Shown here in pieces: positions 8,218 to 11,534 of a stretch of 11,534 bases of DNA. The stretch is from CAZOAR01 sp964577985. Its GTDB lineage: Bacteria; Gemmatimonadota; CAZMKB01; CAZNLH01. Numbering within the stretch: position 1 is the stretch's first letter; each line of letters begins with the position of its first letter. The stretch is taken from NCBI GenBank assembly GCA_964577985.1, contig CAZOAR010000064.1, positions 1 to 11,534 on the forward strand, in the 5' to 3' direction. The notes under the pieces were generated by a model. It saw only the letters and a list, made by a program, of their open reading frames with translations, did not search any database and was not told where the DNA came from. The position numbers were made by a program, and so were the translations under genes.

Positions 8218-8246
8218 ATAATATATGGCTCAGACGCCTTTGTCAA
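8218..8246 (-). promoter_or_regulatory. Sigma-70-type promoter for trxA and the downstream genes
   Basis: On the minus strand a perfect TTGACA (complement of 8241-8246) is followed after 17 bases by TATTAT (complement of 8218-8223), one mismatch from consensus TATAAT. Transcription would start near 8209-8212, giving a leader of about 80 bases before the trxA ATG. An AT-rich run directly follows the -10 element. This is the clearest promoter in the window. Confidence 0.8.
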
Positions 8247-8420
8247 GGGACGGCGGAGGCCGCCCGAAGAGATGCTCGACACATTCCAGATTGACACGAA
8301 ATCCGATTTTGGATACATTTGATTTAGCAAGCGTAAGCGTTGATTCCACGCAGATTTCGGACGCGAACGAGTAAGGGGTGCCATTTGAGAGGGACCGACG
8401 GCCGGCTTGATCCATTGTTG
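8247..8420. other. Non-coding stretch upstream of the trxA promoter
   Basis: No gene with a credible start and ribosome site was found on either strand. A small GC hairpin (GGCGG-AGG-CCGCC, 8252-8264) lies just upstream of the -35 box. Short open frames here have arginine- and serine-rich, shadow-like compositions. Confidence 0.35.
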
Positions 8421-8880
8421 CGAGCGCTGCTCTATTCCCTCAGCCTCTGTCTCGGAGTTCGCATCATACTACCGAACATGCTGGACAGCCTGGCACTGTT
8501 GACCATCCTCGGAGTCATGTCCCCTCTGCTGGCGTGCCTGCTGGCCGGCAGGGTGCTCGCGGGATTATCCTGGTCCTCTTCTTCTTCGTTCCAGTTTCGG
8601 GAAAGGGACTCGATGTTCCCCGGCTCATGATAATCGGAATCGACTCCGCGGAGCATGTAGTCGTGAACGAGCCCCTGAAGACGGGAACGATCCCGCATAC
8701 GAGTGACCTCATCCGGAATGGGGCCTCTGGACCGTTTGAGACGGAGACCATATCATAAGCGATCTCTTCGATTTGGGGGAGGCATCAGCTATTTCTGCAC
8801 CTGCAGGGTAGGGCCGGGAGAAGGTGGAGATCGACCCCCGTGTGGAAGATGAACAGAAGGCGCCTGGATATGTCAACTGA
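8421..8880 (+). pseudogene. Remnant of an alkaline-phosphatase-superfamily (type I phosphodiesterase) gene
   Basis: Several pieces in different frames read like one broken gene. Positions 8421-8556 encode hydrophobic segments (LALLTILGVMSPLLACLLAG). A frame change near 8545-8560 leads to RGIILVLFFFVPVSG, then PRLMIIGIDSAEH, whose aspartate matches the first metal ligand of type I phosphodiesterases/nucleotide pyrophosphatases. The text that follows (KTGTIPHTSDLIRNGASGPF, up to the TAA at 8756) fits the family's pattern of a small-residue turn, P-x-x-x-x-L and a G-A-S-G segment. The nucleophile region (SPxxWTxxATG) and the remaining metal ligands are absent. A third frame at 8821-8880 reads KVEIDPRVEDEQKAPGYVN then TGA, like the 'LGY' C-terminal tail of these enzymes. 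The N-terminal catalytic match is fairly good; the hydrophobic part and the tail are less certain. No functional product is expected. Confidence 0.55.
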
Positions 8881-8917
8881 GAGGAGCGGCAACAAGTAGA
8901 ATGGAGTGGAGAAAGAG

Positions 8918-9331
8918 ATGAATAATAAGCTGGATCATATCGGCATCATCGTCAGGAGCCTCGATGAGAGCATACCATTTTACAGAGAGCTCCTTCAGTT
9001 CGAGGTGACGCGAATTGAACGCGTGGAGAGCGAGGCGATCAAGGTCGCCATCATACCGTGTGGCGACCTTAATATTGAGCTCATAGAACCCTTGAGCGGC
9101 GACTGCCACGCGGGTCGTTATCTCGAGAGGCACGGGGAGGGCATGCACCATATAGGCTACAGGGTTCCTGATATCTCCAACGCAATCAGCAGGTGCAGAG
9201 AGGCTGGAATCGCCACTCTCGGCGAGGAGCCGAAAGAAGGCGCAGGGGGAAAACAGATAATATTCCTCGACCCGAAGATGACCGGTCGGGTGCTCGTCGA
9301 GCTCTGCGAGCTTGTTGACCAGGAAGCCTGA
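8918..9331 (+). CDS. mce: Methylmalonyl-CoA epimerase-like VOC-family protein
   Basis: A 137-residue protein of the vicinal oxygen chelate superfamily. Methylmalonyl-CoA epimerase interconverts the 2R and 2S forms of methylmalonyl-CoA in propionate metabolism. The sequence follows that family closely: LDHIGIIV at the start (H7), NIELIEP (52-58), GEGMHHIGY (73-81, H77/H78), GAGGKQIIFLDP (108-119) and VLVELCE (125-131, E128), providing the expected metal ligands. I chose the ATG at 8918 because GGAG (8908-8911) lies six bases upstream and the family starts just before the LDHIGI strand; an in-frame GTG at 8906 would add four residues but overlaps that ribosome site. No mutase gene is in the window, so the pathway link is inferred. 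It follows the phosphodiesterase remnant with no recognisable promoter. Confidence 0.88.
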   Translation: MNNKLDHIGIIVRSLDESIPFYRELLQFEVTRIERVESEAIKVAIIPCGDLNIELIEPLSGDCHAGRYLERHGEGMHHIGYRVPDISNAISRCREAGIATLGEEPKEGAGGKQIIFLDPKMTGRVLVELCELVDQEA

Positions 9332-9375
9332 TCCAGCGGGCGGCAGCGAGGATATTCACACGGAACGATGATCTG

Positions 9376-10257
9376 TTATGATCGTGAGCAGGGAGCCACC
9401 ATGGTGTCGTGGGATGGCCGGGCAGCCTGGCCTGTGAATCGCGTATTGAAAAACGTTCTCTTGATAAACAATAATAGTAAGATCAAAACAATAGCAGTGA
9501 CAATACCTGACTCGCCGATCCATAACATTGCGTTGTCACCGTGCGTTACAGGGTTGAACGCATTTTGTGTCAATGCATTCGATGTGGCATGGGCGACAAA
9601 GGAAGGCCATATAATCCCGGATTCGAGACGGAGCCAAGCCAGAAGATAAGAGAAGGCTGTGGCAATAACAGTAAACACTACAACTGATAAGACAACCGAT
9701 GGCCCGCCTACAGCCGAATATGCCCCGGCTATGATCAATGGTATGTGATAAGCTGACCAGATGAGACCGTGAATCAGTAGTGGATGTGAAACGCCTGAAT
9801 CAATGAGGCGAGTCAGCATGTAACCACGCCATCCTATTTCTTCACCGGCTACGAAAAACATGAATGTAGCAGCGACTACGGTCCAGGACAACAGCATCCA
9901 GAGTAAAAAGCCCGAAACAGGATTTCCTGGAAGAGGAATACGGGAGCTGGATTGTATGGCTGAGAAGTCAAATTCAGTAAGTCCCGACATCCACGTAAAT
10001 CCGTATGCTATCAAGGCAACAGCCATGGGGAACAGGTATGCGATCAAATATACCTTACGAAGATGACGACCACGCAGACCGAATGATACATCTCCGAAAC
10101 CTTCTTTGAGTATCAATCTGGTGATGATAGAAGCGATGGCGGGTGGAAAAAGAATGGCGAACGGGCTGATTCCCTTGATCCTGAGCCAGTATGCGGGAAT
10201 TGTCAGAACGATCAGAAGAGCAAAAAATATGGCAAGGCCACGTTGTGCCTGTTTCAT
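9376..10257 (-). CDS. CPBP-family (CAAX protease/bacteriocin-processing-like) intramembrane protein
   Basis: A 293-residue polytopic membrane protein related to type II CAAX prenyl endopeptidases (Rce1-like, Abi family). Bacterial members are linked to peptide processing, self-immunity or unknown roles. The three family motifs are present: E139-E140-x3-R144 (EEIGWRG), W167-x3-H171 (WSAYHIP) and H223-x3-N227 (HATSN), so the catalytic glutamate and histidines are intact. About eight hydrophobic segments are visible. The ATG at 10257 has GGAG five bases upstream. An in-frame GTG at 10290 has a perfect AGGAGG (10298-10303) seven bases ahead and would add MCCQTKRTGDS to the N-terminus, so the start is open. 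It lies 50 bases downstream of the broken acetyltransferase and converges on mce. The substrate is unknown. Confidence 0.88.
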   Translation of the reverse strand: MKQAQRGLAIFFALLIVLTIPAYWLRIKGISPFAILFPPAIASIITRLILKEGFGDVSFGLRGRHLRKVYLIAYLFPMAVALIAYGFTWMSGLTEFDFSAIQSSSRIPLPGNPVSGFLLWMLLSWTVVAATFMFFVAGEEIGWRGYMLTRLIDSGVSHPLLIHGLIWSAYHIPLIIAGAYSAVGGPSVVLSVVVFTVIATAFSYLLAWLRLESGIIWPSFVAHATSNALTQNAFNPVTHGDNAMLWIGESGIVTAIVLILLLLFIKRTFFNTRFTGQAARPSHDTMVAPCSRS

Positions 10258-10297
10258 TGAATCTCCCGTGCGTTTTGTTTGACAGCACACCCCAACA

Positions 10298-10303
10298 CCT
10301 CCT
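10298..10303 (-). promoter_or_regulatory. Perfect ribosome binding site with an alternative GTG start for the CPBP gene
   Basis: AGGAGG on the minus strand lies seven bases before an in-frame GTG (10288-10290), better than the GGAG that precedes the ATG at 10257. It sits beside the acetyltransferase stop at 10308, which would allow coupled translation. Conservation of the extra 11 residues in homologues would decide between the starts. Confidence 0.5.
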
Positions 10304-10307
10304 GTCG

Positions 10308-10711
10308 TCACGCCCTGGAGGTGAAGGGGAAAACAGGATTCCGGATCGGGAACGCGTCCTTTGCGAAGGGATTGTTACCGCAAAGCGGCCTGGTTCCAAT
10401 TTCGTCCAGCCCCGGTTTATCTGCATAGAAGTGAAACTCGATGGTCCTGTCCGTTTCGTCCGCAAGGTATGGGTAGAGTTCCTCGAGACGAGGGACTCTC
10501 TCCCCCACTATATCGAGTATCTTCAAGCAACCTCCCTCTCTCTTGTAAAACACCAGACAATCCAGATCCGGTATTTCGTATACGTGTCGTCCCAATAACC
10601 ACCCGACTCCCACTCGGAGAAATCCAGACCGAAGATCTGAATCATGAACGCTTTGAAAGCACACAGCGCCTCAGGATCGTCCCGGTATTCAGTTCTCAAG
10701 GATAAGTCCAT
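10308..10711 (-). pseudogene. GNAT-family N-acetyltransferase with internal deletion and frameshift
   Basis: Two frames each carry one end of the same kind of acetyltransferase. The first frame, from the ATG at 10711, reads MDLSLRTEYRDDPEALCAFK and continues to IFGLDFSEWESGGYWDDTY by about 10576, a typical N-terminus. A second frame takes over at about 10580 (VYEIPDLDCLVFYKREGG) and continues through LDIVGE, LEELYPYLA, FHFYADKPGL and PLCGNNPF to the C-terminal PVFPFTSRA, matching the end of the same family. The middle, which should contain the acetyl-CoA-binding R/Q-x-x-G-x-G/A motif, is absent. About 46 plus 90 residues remain of a protein that I recall as about 240-250. No ribosome site precedes the ATG. 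The first frame hits a stop at 10523, so no functional enzyme is expected. The family reading is from memory of the end sequences. Confidence 0.72.
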
Positions 10712-10979
10712 TTATTTCAAACTCAGACTTTCATTCCACTGTCAAACGTTTGGCATCTGAGGCATCGCGAAGCACCGTCCGCTACATGCTGTTGTCAGCC
10801 AGCACTCGTCGCGGTCGTTTACAAGCTCCCGGTCATCTTCAACGCAGCGCTCAAAAATGAAGCCACCCGGCAAAAACATGAGGAGCATTCAGCTTTACTC
10901 TCCGCCACAGTTGCCTGCCACGCATACGTGCCGGAAAAGAGAACAGGCAAGACCAGTCACCAGAATAGCCATCACACAG
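10712..10979. other. Intergenic stretch between the SnoaL-like gene and the acetyltransferase remnant
   Basis: No credible gene was found. A perfect 10-base palindrome, CAAACGTTTG, sits at 10743-10752, close upstream of the acetyltransferase remnant, and could be an operator or chance. A 25-codon minus-strand frame begins just after the SnoaL stop (MAILVTGLACSLF...), but it has poor ribosome-site spacing and I do not call it. No hairpin with a T-run was seen. Confidence 0.35.
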
Positions 10980-11501
10980 TTATTCCTCGGCATCTTGCGG
11001 CGGAATAAGCGTAAAACCAAGCTGTTCCAGCCAGAACAAATTGTTTCCTGCAATCCATTCATCGATAATCCTGCCATTTGCAACATGAAGAATGCTGACT
11101 CCCGGAACCGTAACCTGCTTCCCTGTAGGAGGCCACCTGCCAGGCCCGGAATTCGTGGCCGTAATAGTCCAGCGAGCTGTTATCGCGTCTTCCGCATAAA
11201 TCTCTTCATCTATTGTGATGTGGAAGTCAGGATAGGCTGTTCGCCAATAAGAGACAGCATGCTTTAATGAATCGATCCCCACTGCAGCTTCAAATGTCGG
11301 TGTCATTCGCAGCTTAAACCGAGGATCGACTACCGCATCCAGTTTATCTATATCACCTGTGTTCCAGACCTCAACATACTGGTCAATCACAGGCTTCAAA
11401 TCTGTTGGAGTCCTGGGCAACTGGCAACCTCCCATCACTGTAAGCATGAGCAATACAACGCCCATGAGAATCCCGGACACAACGCCAATAAAGTACTTCA
11501 T
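10980..11501 (-). CDS. SnoaL-like (ester cyclase/NTF2-fold) protein with N-terminal lipoprotein-type signal
   Basis: A 173-residue protein. Residues 1-26 form a signal sequence with a hydrophobic core (IGVVSGILMGVVLLMLTVMGG) ending at C26. MGGC is an imperfect lipobox, so this is either a lipoprotein or a membrane-anchored protein. The rest, about residues 34-165, matches the SnoaL-like polyketide cyclase/ester cyclase family: VEVWNTGDIDKLDAVV (43-58), YWRTAYPDFHITIDE, and PTGKQVTVPGVSILHVANG followed by IIDEW. These domains form a cone-shaped pocket for small hydrophobic molecules, and many have no known substrate. The usual members are cytoplasmic, so export is unusual. GAGGGA lies a few bases before the ATG. 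The gene is complete and close to the window edge; its promoter is probably outside. Confidence 0.82.
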   Translation of the reverse strand: MKYFIGVVSGILMGVVLLMLTVMGGCQLPRTPTDLKPVIDQYVEVWNTGDIDKLDAVVDPRFKLRMTPTFEAAVGIDSLKHAVSYWRTAYPDFHITIDEEIYAEDAITARWTITATNSGPGRWPPTGKQVTVPGVSILHVANGRIIDEWIAGNNLFWLEQLGFTLIPPQDAEE

Positions 11502-11534
11502 ATCATCCCTCTCGCTGAGTCAATCCCATTGATA

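Noticed and set aside
8340..8630. 96-residue plus-strand frame with hydrophobic segments as an intact membrane protein
   Set aside because: The start (TTG) has no ribosome site, the first 25 residues are arginine-rich and shadow-like, and the hydrophobic text continues more sensibly into the phosphodiesterase frame after a frameshift.
9332..9375. Terminator between the convergent mce and CPBP genes
   Set aside because: The 44-base gap shows no stem-loop of useful length and no T-run on either strand.
10895..10973. 25-codon minus-strand peptide directly after the SnoaL gene (MAILVTGLACSLF...)
   Set aside because: The only ribosome-like site is GAGGAA inside the SnoaL stop region with about 11 bases of spacing, and the peptide has no recognised family. 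This is too weak to call.
10712..10979. Possible integron attC site, since small accessory genes lie in one orientation from 11501 to 9376
   Set aside because: No GTTRRRY/RYYYAAC core pair was found. The only striking element, CAAACGTTTG, does not fit the attC core consensus, and no integrase gene is in the window.

Overview
The window looks like a piece of a bacterial chromosome, moderately GC-rich by eye, from an uncultured lineage. A large secreted metallopeptidase has a C-terminal architecture (the DDDNGDIYDGTPHY signature, a jelly-roll domain with a GGGSRGDPPTDYDGSG-type loop, and a terminal Ig-like domain) that I associate with candidate phyla of the FCB group such as Krumholzibacteria, Eisenbacteria or Zixibacteria. 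This placement is from memory of protein style, not from a search. No rRNA, tRNA, CRISPR array or intact mobile element is visible.

Layout. Positions 67-3021 (+) encode the exported zinc metallopeptidase. It converges on a minus-strand gene run that reads from 8130 down to 3155: thioredoxin (trxA), a CDP-alcohol phosphatidyltransferase, myo-inositol-1-phosphate synthase (ino1), thymidylate kinase (tmk), a YraN-family protein, and a ComM/YifB AAA ATPase. A near-consensus sigma-70 promoter lies just upstream of trxA (8218-8246). A strong hairpin with a T-rich tail on the minus strand (3082-3114) is a plausible end of the operon. The inositol-phosphate synthase and the phosphatidyltransferase together suggest synthesis of an inositol phospholipid. 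The last three genes form the common nucleotide and DNA-processing housekeeping cluster.

Right of the promoter the region is accessory and partly eroded. Positions 8421-8880 (+) hold what I read as the remains of an alkaline-phosphatase-superfamily phosphodiesterase: a frameshifted hydrophobic start, the first metal-binding aspartate segment, and a typical C-terminal tail, with the middle gone. An intact methylmalonyl-CoA epimerase-like gene (8918-9331, +) follows. On the minus strand come a CPBP (CAAX protease-like) membrane protein (9376-10257), a GNAT acetyltransferase that has lost its middle third or more (10308-10711), and a SnoaL-like protein with an N-terminal membrane anchor or lipoprotein signal (10980-11501).

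The most unusual observation is that two unrelated genes within about 2.5 kb both keep recognisable first and last segments but lack the middle. The second is a REP-like palindrome directly after the peptidase gene, where an out-of-frame stretch hints at a lost C-terminal extension. I did not find a convincing novel defence or mobile system.
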